Shown: positions 47,558 to 58,199 of the stretch, piece after piece
Layout: every line of letters starts with the position of its first letter
How positions within the stretch are numbered: position 1 is the stretch's first letter
Source: Megamerina dolium
Lineage: Eukaryota > Arthropoda > Insecta > Diptera > Megamerinidae
Reading direction: 5' to 3'
Assembly: GCA_963854835.1 (NCBI GenBank)
Contig: OY978526.1
Coordinates: forward strand, 86,356,846-86,420,845
DNA length: 64,000 bases
The notes under the pieces: model-generated
What the model saw: the letters and a program-made list of their open reading frames with translations, nothing else
What the model was told of the DNA's origin: nothing
Database searches by the model: none
Position numbers and translations under genes: made by a program

Positions 47558-48505
47558 TAGGGTGTTTCAATTTTTTTTGATACTTTATAGAAAATAAATG
47601 ACATAAAGAACGATTAATGTTAATAATAATTTACATTAAAACTCCTTTAAGTCGAAATTTATTATTTTTACATTACGAATTAAATTATTATTAACATTTA
47701 TCTTTATAGCTCTAAATTTAGAACTAATTCTTGAAATAAAAAAATTTTTTTAATATCGAATAATCAAATTGAAACCGATAAAAAAAATGTTTCTAATCCA
47801 ATCCAATCCATTGGAAGAGCTAACCCTGTAATGAGCTTAGAATTTTTTTTTAACGGCAAAAGTAGAAATTAGAAAATTTTTTTAATATCGTAAAATCGAA
47901 TTGAAACCGAAAAAAAAAATTTCCCCATCCAATCCAATTATTGAAAGAGCTAAGCCTGTAATGCGCTTAGAATTATTTTTTTTAACGGCAAAAGTAAAAA
48001 TTAGAAAATTTTTTTAATATCGTAAAATCGAATTGAACCCGAAAAATATTGTTCCCATCCAATCCTGTTATTGAAAGAGCTAAGCCTGTAATGCGCTTAG
48101 AATTTTTTGTTAACGGCAAAAGTAGAAATTAGAAATTTAATTATTATTAATATTTATCTTTATAGCTCTAAATTTAAAAGTAATTTTTGAAATAAAGAAC
48201 TTTTGTATATATCGAAAGTAAATTTCTAATAAATTTTGACGTAATTGTAAAAAATTTCATACTTAACAAAAGCTGTATATTCATTTTTCCCAAAAAGAAT
48301 ATTTTTTTTAATATCGAAAAATCGAATTGAAAAGGAAATAAAAATTTTTTCACATGTTATTTATATGGGAAATCGTTTTTTTGATAGAGCCAAGACTGCA
48401 CTTAGAATGTTTTTTTAAATGTCAAAATTTTTTTAATTTCTATAAAGTATTAGATTTTGAGATAGCACACAGAAAAAAAAATATCGCCTAAAAACGATAC
48501 ACCCC
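47558..48505. mobile_element. Foldback/Mutator-like non-autonomous element with internal minisatellite and 9-bp duplication
   Basis: ATTGTATAT at 47549-47557 recurs at 48506-48514, a 9-bp duplication. The left end AGGGTGTTTC (47559) and the inverted right end GGGGTGTATC agree at 8 of 10 positions, and TACTTTATAGAAA (47581-47593) is exactly inverted at 48437-48449. Inside, a unit of about 130 bp is repeated about three times plus degenerate partial units. Landmarks AACGGCAAAAGTA at about 47852, 47984 and 48112 give periods of 132 and 128 bp; each unit also has TTTTTTTAATATCG and AATCCAATCC. There is no coding capacity. Nine-base duplications are known for Mutator-like and foldback elements; membership is inference. 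Confidence 0.75.
47741..48135. repeat. Internal tandem repeat, about 130-bp unit, three copies
   Basis: Each unit holds TTTTTTTAATATCGnAnAATC, GAATTGAA, CCAATCC, GAAAGAGCTAA, CCTGTAATG, CGCTTAGAATT and TAACGGCAAAAGTA in that order. A degenerate fourth unit starts near 48300. A separate block with TTTATCTTTATAGCTCTAAA occurs on both sides, at about 47698 and 48150. Confidence 0.9.
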
Positions 48506-48514
48506 ATTGTATAT

Positions 48515-49666
48515 CCTAAATGTAAAGATTAAAGCACTCACATTTACTCAAATGCGAATAGCTCTTGCAGCATTTTCGAAATCAGCTGATTGAAAGCTCT
48601 GATAGTTTACGCTCTCACAAAGGGAAATACTCTATGCGTTCATAGAAAATGTTATTAAATTGTGTATTAAATATAGTGTATTTAGTATTGATATATATTT
48701 TTAATAAAAAAAAAAAAATATTTTTAATGCCTTCCTTTTCAAACAGTAATGAAATTCATTTCTCTTGTCCACGTGAAATATTTCTGAAGGTATGTCGCCA
48801 AGGATTTGGTTCTTCTTATGATTCACAATACACACACTCTCCCACTCACTTTTTATGTCACTTTGGGTCAATATAGTCGTTATTCAATAAACGACTTTCC
48901 AACAATAGAATAAATTGAAATTGATTAAATTTATAATTTCGTTATGGAAAGTTTGGGGAGGCACTTTAGTAGCAAAGGAAATTGTATGTACCCACATGCT
49001 ATATAAATATAAATCTCAATATTCTATACGTATAAAATATGTACTTTGAGTGGGGACAATTATTTCTATTTTAAGATACAATATAACCTTAAGAAAACAT
49101 GATATTGATTAAAAGTACTATTGTAAACGAAATACACGCTTCTTTTGTAAAAAAGTATTTAAGCATATAAAGCAGAGATTTGTATAGTATTTTGTTTTTT
49201 TTTGTTACATTAAAATAGAAGCCTTCCTATGTAGCTATTCGAAAGAAAGTGCTTTACTTACATTCGCAATATGTTGTTCTTAATATGATGTTTAGATATA
49301 TATTCCTTTCTTGTGGAAACAATAGCAAGCACTTAAATATAATTACAATATAATATGAGCATACGTAACTTCCTTCTTACAATTACAGTATTTATTTTGT
49401 CCACACTTTCAGCTCATTCTCATTTCTCATTATTGTAAATAGTTGTCGGTGTTTTTGTTATCGATTGGTGGGTTTTGTTTTACAAATCATTGTAATGTGT
49501 TTGAAGGATGTTTGTAAGTTCTTTAAATTAAGTACTTAAGAAATTAAAATACAAAAAATAAACAACTCTTGCTCCCTTAAGGTGGCTAATAGTTTTAATT
49601 ACAAGTTATTTTATAATAAATAAATATTAAATATTTTGAAATATTTAGTTTTCTTAGTTGTAAATA
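48515..49666. other. AT-rich non-coding stretch
   Basis: Nothing recognised on either strand. Confidence 0.5.
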
Positions 49667-49668
49667 TT

Positions 49669-49850
49669 GGGTGGCGTTGCTCAAGGGTTAGTGTGTTGAC
49701 CTTCTCATACATACATTGTGGTCGTAGTTTCAACCTACGGCTGAAGTACAACTTTGATATCGAAAAGAGTCGGCAAGCAATTGGCAATTCTTCCGGCAAT
49801 TTCTCCCCTCTAATATTGGCCAAAATGTAACTCACACAACAGTATATTAT
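49669..49850 (+). mobile_element. tRNA-derived SINE, internally deleted
   Basis: Head GGGTGGCGTTGCTCAAGGGT, B-box region TCGTAGTTTCAACCTACGG (degenerate), then a shortened body with GTCGGCAAGCAATTGGCAAT and the end CCAAAATGTAACTCACACAA. The middle segment and the final tail are missing. Confidence 0.8.
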
Positions 49851-49980
49851 GTCTCCGGCAGATAAATTGTACAAAAAAAAAAAAAAAAATGCATTTTGCA
49901 TATACAGAAAGCCACCGAGCCTCATCACTAAAAACAATTTGATCTTAAAACACAACTTATTCAACACTGATTTTCGATAT

Positions 49981-50852
49981 TCTTCTTCCTCTTATGTGGC
50001 CATAAAAACCGATGATCGATTTACACCGAACATATAATGCGGCGCCAGTCATCTCTGTTGTTCGCTAGTTGGCGCCAATTGGATATTCCAAGCGCAGCCA
50101 GATTACCCAACACTTGGTCCTTCAACGGAGAAGAGGAAGACCAAACCTCTTCTGCTGCGTCCACCAGCTGGTGCCGAATTAAATACCCTCTTCGCTGGAG
50201 CATCTTCTTCCATTCGCTCGACATGATACAGCCAGCGCAGCCACTGGATTCTGATTCGCCTGACTATGTCAATGTCAGCATAGAGCTTATACAGCTCATC
50301 GGTACTCGCCATTAACGCAAATAGGTCCGAAGATCCTGCGCAGAACTTTTCTCTCGAAAACTCCAAGCATTCTCATTCATCCGTGGTGGAAATTGTTCAG
50401 GCTTCTGCGCTAGATGTTAGGACAGGAATAATGAGGGACTCGTAGATTGTGATTTTCGTTCTTTGAAAGAGAGCTCGACTACTCAATTGCTTACTCAGCC
50501 CAAAGTAACACCTCTAAGCAAGAGTTATCCTACGAATGATCTCTAGGTTGACGTCATTATAGTTATTGATGCTGGTTCCAAGATAGACGAAGTCCTTCAC
50601 CACCTCGAAAGTGTAATTGCCAACTGTGAAGTGTTGTTCAAGATGCCGGGACTTTTTCTTTGTAGACACTAGGTACTTCGTTTTGCCCTCATTCACCGTA
50701 AGATCCATTCGACGTGACTCTCGTTCCAATTCAGAGAATGCTGTACTGACTGCTCGCGAGTTGATACCGATTATGTCAATATCGTCAGCATACGTCAACA
50801 GCATGGCACTTTTGTTAAAGATAGTGACATTATGTCGTAAATCTGCAGCTCA
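49981..50852 (-). mobile_element. RTE-like non-LTR retrotransposon with (AAG)n tail
   Basis: Minus strand. It starts within the RT near 50850 and keeps LLTYADDIDIIGINSRAVST (catalytic Asp pair), FSELERESRRMDLTVNEGKT, TFEVVKDFVYLGTSINNYND, LIIPVLTSSAEA, DIVRRIRIQWLRWLYHVERM and AGGRSRRGL. After a frameshift comes the NWRQLANNRDDWRRIICSV C-terminus. The 3' UTR ends TTTTATGGCCACATAAGAGG followed by (AAG)n. It belongs to the same subfamily as the copy at 30953-31828. No endonuclease is present. Confidence 0.88.
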
Positions 50853-51020
50853 TTTAATTTGCGGTATACATTTCCATAACTTGCAAACGATGCTTGCATA
50901 TAAGTCTTTGCATAATGAAATGCCAAATAATACTGAATAAAAAGGCGGTACAGCTTGTCTAAACAACTGTCATTAAATGTGAGAGTTTTTTTCTATAAGC
51001 AACTTAAACAAACTTACAGT

Positions 51021-51404
51021 TTCAGTGGTTAGTGCGTTGGCATTTTGATCTGTAGATCGTGGTTCAATACCCGGCTGAAGCATAACAAAATTGAATATCG
51101 ACAAGATTTTCTTTCGAACGGTACTCAACTGTCGGCAAGAGTTGTGCAATTTTTCCGGCAGTAACAATTTGCCAAAAATGCTTCTTAAAAGAGCGCTGTG
51201 ACAAAACTAATTTAAAGTGAAGTCACAATGGATTTTGCCGTTCGGAACCGTATAATATAAGTAGGTTACTTCTAATGCTGTTCAAATTTAACACACACAA
51301 CAGTATCGGAAAAGAAGCTCAGTGGTATCACAATGGGCCTTTCTGTCCTAAGTGTGTCCTCTCAGAGAGAGGGCAGCGGCAATAACCTCACCTAAGCTAA
51401 CCTT
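51021..51404 (+). mobile_element. tRNA-derived SINE, long LINE-type tail variant
   Basis: Slightly 5'-truncated head (TTCAGTGGTTAGTGCG), B box GTGGTTCAATACCC near 51060, body as in the other copies, then GGAAAAGAAGCTCAGTGGTA. At that point the usual GGCCAATGAGCCC tail is replaced by GTGGTATCACAATGGGCCTT, CCTAAGTGTGTCCTCTCAGA and a (CCTAA)-like end. This copy shows the exact switch point between the two tails and the full LINE-like 3' module. Confidence 0.88.
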
Positions 51405-52595
51405 ATTATTGCGCCTACCTAAGTAGAGTTCATGAGAATTCAAAATAGTAGTTTGCTCACATTTGAGCTAAAAAAACTTCACAAATATAATAATTACATA
51501 TAAGAATTTCGAAATATAATATTAGAGCTCTGTTGTACTGAATACTGAATGTGGCACTGACTACTGAATGTGGTACTTTCAGTAGGAGTCCTTAATAACA
51601 TATTAAAGTACTTATCGTATATATTAAAGTGAAGTAACAGCAGAACTTGTATGGGACAAACATAAATCAAAAATTTCCATAAATACTTGAGACACGCACC
51701 CCAATCCACAAATTTTTTGTTTGCGTTTTTTATTTTTGGATTTTTGTATTTTTGTATTTTTGTTTTCAAGGTGTTTTCAATTGTGGTTGCTTTCGTTTAT
51801 GTATGTGAAAGGACTTCACGTACACTTACTTAGGTTACTTAGTCAGAAATATCACAAATGAAATTTGTACTTTTATAAAGTTTAATTTAATAATAACCAG
51901 CAATAAATACAAACAAAATAATAAGGGAGGGAAAAGAAAAACAAGGTAAATAATGGAAAATGAATGTTGCCAATTTTGTTGAAAATTGTTTTTTTTCGAT
52001 TTAATCGCCTTGCGAATACTTTTTTTGTTAGCATTCTTCAAAATTGTTTTCAATTAATATTAAACGTTTTCGTTTTTGTTATTATCATTATTGTTGTTGT
52101 TGTTGGAATTATTCATTGTACTATCTTGGCTATTATCTGCAAGTAACATATTTAGAAATACTTTAAATGCATCTGTTTATGGTAGTTACTCGTATGAATT
52201 GCCTCTAGGGCGGCTTTGTAATACTTTTAGTCGATTTCATCATCAGCATAAAAAGGCTCTAATTAATTTTATATCTTTAGATTAGTTTGAATTAATTGGC
52301 AACAAAACAACTTTCTGATTATTTGGCTTTTTCTTGTGATGTAAATTCGGTGAATGGGTTAGAAATCAACTGCAAGGTTAACATGTTTTTTTTTTTTTTT
52401 TGGCGTAAAGCCATCTTTAGCTATGAAGTTTTTTTCTAGTGTAATGTGTATGTGAATAAGCAAAGTTGCCAAATTTGGACTGAAAGCAATATGTCGCAAT
52501 TTAAAGTACCGAGTCAAGTCATAAATATTGGTACACAGAAAAATCGACGCCAAATGAAAACGAATTAATACATTTCAAAAATTTTTCTTTGTTTT
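51405..52595. other. AT-rich non-coding stretch
   Basis: No gene. Short simple repeats only, such as (GTT)n near 52093 and a T run near 52386. Confidence 0.5.
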
Positions 52596-52599
52596 TATT

Positions 52600-53320
52600 G
52601 AGTTATTCAATGGTTACAAATCTTAGAACAACTTATTCGAAATGGCTTCCATTTGCCTTCGAGCACGACTTGAGACGATCTGGCCACTCACCGATTGCAA
52701 GACGCATTTCATGCATGGGGAAATTGTCCACTGTACAAACAAAGGCTCGCTCGCAACGACTCAATATTTGGGTGTCGAGTTGAGCAAGCTACGCTCTCTA
52801 ACACGGATCACAACTTGTAATACAACGGGTTGTGTTATGGACTACCAACTGGCCAATCATCCGTTGATATGAAGTCCGGAATGTGGTTTTTTAGCCACAG
52901 TTGAGTCGTATTTGCCTTGTGAGTTGGAGTAGAGACCTCTATGGATCCTCGGGATGAGTTGAGATGCTTCTCTGGATGACGGAGCATACACACGATCGTT
53001 CTCTTTATTGAAAGATTCTTCTCCGACTAAGATTTTCTCGTCGGTAAACAGAATTTGTTTGTGAGCGTACCGGCTGCGTAATGCTTTTGATTTTTGATTG
53101 CGTTTTCTCTCCAATGTGGCCGTGAGCAGGTGTCCAATGTGTCGCTTGTACGCGCTGAGTTCTAAATCTTCATGGACATGGATTTTTGCGAAATTTACAT
53201 TTCCCCCGACAAGATTTTCTGTTTTCGCAGCGGTTTTGTGTGATTCGTTTCTTCACGGCTTTAATCGCTTTCGTTGTTCTCACAGTGCTCGGACGGCCGA
53301 ATCTTAGATGATCTTGTACT
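52600..53320 (-). mobile_element. Mariner DD37D (maT-like) fragment
   Basis: Minus strand, in order: DHLRFGRPSTVRTTKAIKAV, KKRITQNRCENRKS and CKFRKNPC (linker and second HTH), LELSAYKRHTGHLLTATLE, RSRYAHKQILFTDEKILVGE (first Asp), then ESFNKENDRVYAPSSREASQ and IPRIHRG. After heavy decay and deletion, the C-terminal NFPMHEMRLAIGEWPDRLKS with CSKANGSHF lies at about 52630-52730. The RVYA..S.EA block after LFTDEK is characteristic of this mariner lineage. The second and third Asp regions are missing. Its N-terminal end meets the R1-like fragment at 53.34 kb. Confidence 0.75.
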
Positions 53321-53334
53321 CCATCCGCGACTAA

Positions 53335-54031
53335 CGGCAGATGAACGCAAAGACGAGAGACAGATGAGTCTGGATGAGGTTCATCAGGAACGTGAAAGCC
53401 TGGGTCGATGGCTTGGAGAGACAGACTTTTACCTGACACAGTTTTTGTAGGGTCATGGTTGTTTCAGGGAGTACGTCCTCAGATTTGGGCATGATGACGC
53501 GACAGAATGCTCCTTCTGCAGCAGTGTCGGTGAAAACGCAGAGCATATTTTTTCTCGTGTTCGAGATATGTAACACAGAGAATGACCATTGAGAGGTTAA
53601 TAAACGGAAGGATGACACCCGATAACATTGTGAGTCATATACTGCAATCGAGAATCGAGATTGGTGTGAGCCAAGAGGAAGGAAGGGTAGAGCAATAGCG
53701 CTGCAGGAGCTCAGGACGAAAGAGAGGCAGCGTAGAAGTATAAGTATGTATATATGCAAACGATGAATAACCCTGTAGCGCGTGTGTGAATAGTCATTTT
53801 GGGCTAGCTTGGTCCTGCGAAGTAGTGCTTAACGGCAGTGCCGCAGAGCTAAAAATACAAGCTACAGAAGAGTTTAGTACGTAGGCGTACTGGTTCGCAA
53901 GTCCAGCATAGTAAGATAATATTGACTGGGCGTGGTCACGAATGAGGTGTATCTTTAGCGGACTGTATGAATCGTACATGCCGTCTATGGCAGACGGTGT
54001 ATATGAAAAAATTCCCCCTTCGAAAAAAAAA
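53335..54031 (+). mobile_element. R1-like LINE C-terminus and 3' UTR with A-rich tail
   Basis: Plus strand. YLTQFL-GHGCFREYVLRFG, HDDATECSFCSSVGENAEHI (Cys-x2-Cys...His knuckle, as in R1-group C-termini) and SRVRDM are readable at 53430-53570. They are followed by coding traces ending AAGAQDERERQRRSI (about 53700-53745). A 3' UTR of about 270 bp ends in an A run at 54022-54031. The RT is absent. Confidence 0.7.
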
Positions 54032-54035
54032 AACA

Positions 54036-54945
54036 TACATAATTGAATAAAAGCTGCTTAAGAGAGAATGTGTTTTTGTATTATACACAATCAATAATGA
54101 TATAGGTGTTATATTTCTTTTTTACATTGAGAAGACCTTTTGCACATATTTATGTACAAAAAATGCCATGTCCAGCAAGTAGTAGTACTACCTTTCTCGT
54201 ACACATTCAAGTCCTTCCTCTTGACTTAATCATACATATACCCTCACATATATGTAGGTACATTTACTGTGTTGACGTCAAAAAAAAAAAACAAAAGATA
54301 TAAATAAATAAATAAAAATAAAAATAAAAACTCTGAAAATATATGTGTTTGTATGTATGTTATGCTATACATTCATTTTGAAATCCAAGAAGGAGATTAT
54401 GGCATTGCTTACTATTCTTCTGTTGTTGTTATGTAAATAGAAAGCAGTTACACTGTGAGTGAGTGAGTGCTTTAGTGTGTCTCTTGTATATGTATGTGTA
54501 TGATGTGAAATTCTAATAGTAAATACTTGAAATACAAAACTCTTTGAAAAGAAGAAAATGCGATGAGAGCAAATGAAGCAAAACGAATAAAAAATGAAAT
54601 GCAAAAAAAAAAAAAAAAAAAATTATAGTAAATCGTTTTAAAGGGAAAAACAGTTTATTCTTGTTATTTCTTATACTCTCGACTTTTTTTTTTGCTACTT
54701 TTCTACTCTATTGTCAATAATGTCATATCCTTTTCCCTTTGGAGAAAACTAAAAAAAAAAAAATACGGCCGACTATAGTAACTATAAGCAAAAACGATTG
54801 CTTTTTGCGGCATGTGGAAAATTGGAAATGAATATAAATACGAGTATATAAAACACCAGCAGAAGCAACTGCAATATCAAATAGGCATTTAATATACCAT
54901 CAGATAGAAGTAATATAATATAAGGAAAAAGGCATTACAGTCTAC
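54036..54945. other. AT-rich non-coding stretch
   Basis: Contains an (AAAT)n patch at about 54302-54330 and A runs near 54603 and 54750. No gene seen. Confidence 0.5.
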
Positions 54946-54949
54946 TGTG

Positions 54950-55150
54950 GCCGACCGATTTATACTCGGCACACATTTTTTGTAATATTAATTTTTCCCT
55001 ACAAAATTAATCTTTGAGTCAAATAGACGAAATACCACATTAGTTCACATTTGGGACTCAATCCCATGCCACATGGCTCATGTACAAAAGACGAACGACC
55101 AACCAATTGAACTATGTACCTCTATATTGCTCTATTATTGGTTCATTATA
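54950..55150 (-). repeat. tRNA-like SINE head, third type
   Basis: Minus strand: GTACATAGTTCAATTGGTTG (A box) and ATGGGATTGAGTCCC (B box) are spaced as in a tRNA gene, followed by AAATGTGAACTAATGTGGTA. The sequence cannot fold as a full tRNA and no second copy was found in the window, so a SINE or tRNA pseudogene are both possible. Confidence 0.5.
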
Positions 55151-56700
55151 ATTTTATTAAAATCGGGATCAGCTAGTAGTCTCTAAATTGGCATCCCTAA
55201 TAAGTATGCCTGTGTTATCACCGTCAACTCAGCACCAGTCAGTTTTTCTTTTACCTATGCACCCATTACATATGTACATATGATTATTTTTCACATTTTT
55301 GTTTTAGTTTGTTCTCTTCGTACATAGCTACATAGCTGTGCTTATGAAAGTTTTACACTAGTTTCACCTGCAACAATAATAACAAGACTAAGAAGACACA
55401 TGCACACGCACAACTGCAATTAAAACAACAACAACAACAACAAGTTTGTGCTTTATGCACACTACGAATTTAATTAGGGTTAACTTTGTACCACCCTACC
55501 TACATTTGTTGTTATCGCAACCATTGTTGTTATTGTCGTCGTCATCAACGTCGTCTGTTGGATTTTTGTTATTTGAGTACTTTATACTGTAACTCAACTT
55601 TTCCTGCGGAAAACAAGAAGAAGAAAAAAAAAAACAAAATTTAATAAACGAACATGTTTTGTTGTTAATTTTTATTTGTTAACAAAAGCGTGACTACTAT
55701 ATTGTACCCAATGTTCCATACATCGTGAGGTTGATTTGAGTGCTGATAATGTTGATAAATTCTAATGTGACCCAGCGCAACATTTTATTGTGTCACTATA
55801 CGTGTATATACATGTATCCATGTATATAGATTCTAAACATAGTATAGTAAACATGTATAATAGTCACAAAATGTTTATATTGCATGTTGCATACAAAATT
55901 CGTATAGCGACAAGAAACAAAAGAAATTCTCTAAAAGTAAAATGAAAAAAAAAAAAAAAATCATACATATTCTCGTACAAGAATGTAATCAAATTATATG
56001 AATTACCTTAACATAATATATGTACTATATATATACGTATGTATAGTTTATATTCGTACATTAAAGTAAAATAATAAAATCGCAAAATAAATGTTTGACA
56101 TTTAAAGTGAAATTGTATAATTTATCAAAGGGGGATTAGTTCCAAATTATCATAGGAAAGTCGATTCTATTGTTTACAACCAAACATTTTGACAAACATG
56201 TTGCAAAGTGTTGCCAAACATATTAGCAATAATTTTTGACATTTCTCACACAATTCCTATTATGAATTTAAAAAATTTAAACTCGAAATATATATGTATA
56301 CTCTCTAAAGGTTTCACACAACCTCTCAAAGCAAACCATCATCCATCAGATGATTGCAAAAAACTAATGTAAAATATTCTCAATGTATTACATTGAATTT
56401 AAAGAGGTTGTAAAGCCACTTAGACATTTGTATTATACGTAATACGTTTGTATCCATTTGTAAGCATGTGTGCTTCAACGCTACAACTACCATACATATA
56501 CAATATATTTCAGATCCATTTGTACCTCCATAATTTAGTTTCATGTTGCTGTTTTCACTTAAACATTCTTTTTTTTTTTGCTTTTTTGATCAAACTATAT
56601 GATACAAGAGGCGGTATACTAAATGGGACACACAGTTTGTTTCATCTAAATTTTGTAATTCTAGGACGACTTTAATAACTCAAGAATTCTAACAAATCAA
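55151..56700. other. AT-rich non-coding stretch
   Basis: An (AAC)n patch lies at about 55423-55441. No gene or element ends recognised. Confidence 0.5.
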
Positions 56701-56702
56701 TT

Positions 56703-57482
56703 CTTACTTACTTACTTATGTGGCCATAACAACCGAATATCGATTTAGGCCGAAAATAACATGCTTCGCCAGCCATCTCTGTTCTTCGCTAGCTGGCGCC
56801 AGTTAGAAATTCCAAGCGCCGTCAGGTTCTCCAGTACTTGGTCTTTCCACCTGAGGTTTGGTCTTCCTCTTCTGCGTCGTCCTCCAGCGGGTTCCGAATA
56901 TAACACCTTCTTAGCTGGAGCGTGTTCTTCCATTCGCTCGACATGACCTATCCAGCGCAGCCGCTGGATTTTGATGCACTTTACTATGTCAATATCGGCA
57001 CACAGCTCTTACAGCTCATGGTTGTACCTTATTCGGTATTCGCCACCAACGCAAATAGGTCCAAAGATCTTGCGTAGGACTTTTCTCTCGAAAACCCCAA
57101 GCATTCGCTCATCCGAGGTGGAAATTGTTCAGGCTTCAGCGCCATATGTAAGGACAGGCATGATGAGAGATTTGTAGAGTGTAGTTTTCGTTCTTTGAGA
57201 GAGGGCTCGACTTCTCAATTGCATACTTAGCCCAAAGTAGCACCTGTTTGCAAGAGTGATCCTTCGCAATGTCTCCAGGCTGACGTCATTACTGCTGTTA
57301 ATGCTGGTTCCAAGATCGACAAACTCCTTTACTACTTCCAAAGCGTAGTTGGCAATAGTGACGTGCTGTCCAAGACGCCGGGACTCTTTGTTTGTTGACA
57401 CTAGATACTTCGTCTTGCCCTCGTTCACCGTAAGACCCATTCGACGCGACTCTCTTTCGAACTCTGGCAATGCTGCACTCAT
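56703..57482 (-). mobile_element. RTE-like non-LTR retrotransposon with (TAAG)n tail, 5'-truncated
   Basis: Minus strand. It begins at SAALPEFERESRRMGLTVNE just after the catalytic motif. It continues through KYLVSTNKESRRLGQHV, EFVDLGTSINSSNDVSLETL, FGLSMQLRSRALSQRTKTTL, LIMPVLTYGAEA, DERMLGVFERKVLRKIFGPI and MEEHAPAKKVLYSEPAGGRR. The C-terminus reads GRPNLRWKDQVLENLTALGI with LFSA at the end. Few frame breaks are present. The 3' end is GTTATGGCCACATAAG followed by (TAAG)3-4. It is joined at its 5' side to an RNase H LINE read in the same direction. Confidence 0.9.
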
Positions 57483-57489
57483 GTATTCA

Positions 57490-58195
57490 TGTATTCTTGC
57501 TTGATGCAATCTTTGTAATGAGTTTTGCTGCTTTCTAGAATTAGTTCGGGTCCAAGTGGTTGCTAGGTTCAGCTCCCTCCCTTGTCAAACTATCTGCATT
57601 TTAATTACCATCGTAGCTACAGTATGCTGGAATCCAGTATACTATCACTTGATTCCCGATTAATAGTTGTTGGAGAAAATTAGCTGTCTCCCAAACTAAC
57701 CTAGAATTAAATGTTGATGAATGCAAGGCTTTTATTGCAGACTAACTGTCCGACATTATAATAATTTTTTCCTATAAGAACGAAGGTTAAGAATTTCCCT
57801 GCGACATTGATTAATAACAAGGGCCTCCGCTTGGGAGACAATTGCTAAGCTGAGACTAACCCAAGAGTGATTGACATTCGGGTATTGGGACAATATATTC
57901 CAGATCCTGTGCCTTCTTCAATCTTGGATTCATCAGTGTACCAGACAATGTCGTCATGAGTAAGACTCATGATTTTTGAGTCTTCCCAGTCCCAGTCCTG
58001 TTTGGAATATGAGTTAAGGGGCATTCAGAAGCACCGGTCTCACCTCCTGCTTTTAGCAATGGAACGGTGGCCATTTGCAGGAGAATCCTGTGGAATGAAC
58101 CCGATCTGCATTTGTACTGTTAAATCCAGTGGCAGCATACCCAAAATTACATTGAGGGCTGGCGTTGGAGTCTATTCGCGGTAGTTTTTGCCATG
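57490..58195 (-). mobile_element. RNase H LINE: RT end to RNase H, decayed
   Basis: Minus strand: LGMLPLDLTVQMQIGFIPQD resembles the end of a LINE RT. The RNase H follows with VWYTDESKIEEGTGSGIYCP (first Asp), an unreadable Glu region, IIMSDSQSAIKALHSSTFNS (second Asp) and VIVYWIPAYCSYDGN, where the GHSGIKGNE motif is decayed, then ADSLTREGAEPSNH (last Asp). The C-terminal Cys/His part is missing because the RTE-like copy starts there. Confidence 0.8.
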
Positions 58196-58199
58196 CCTA

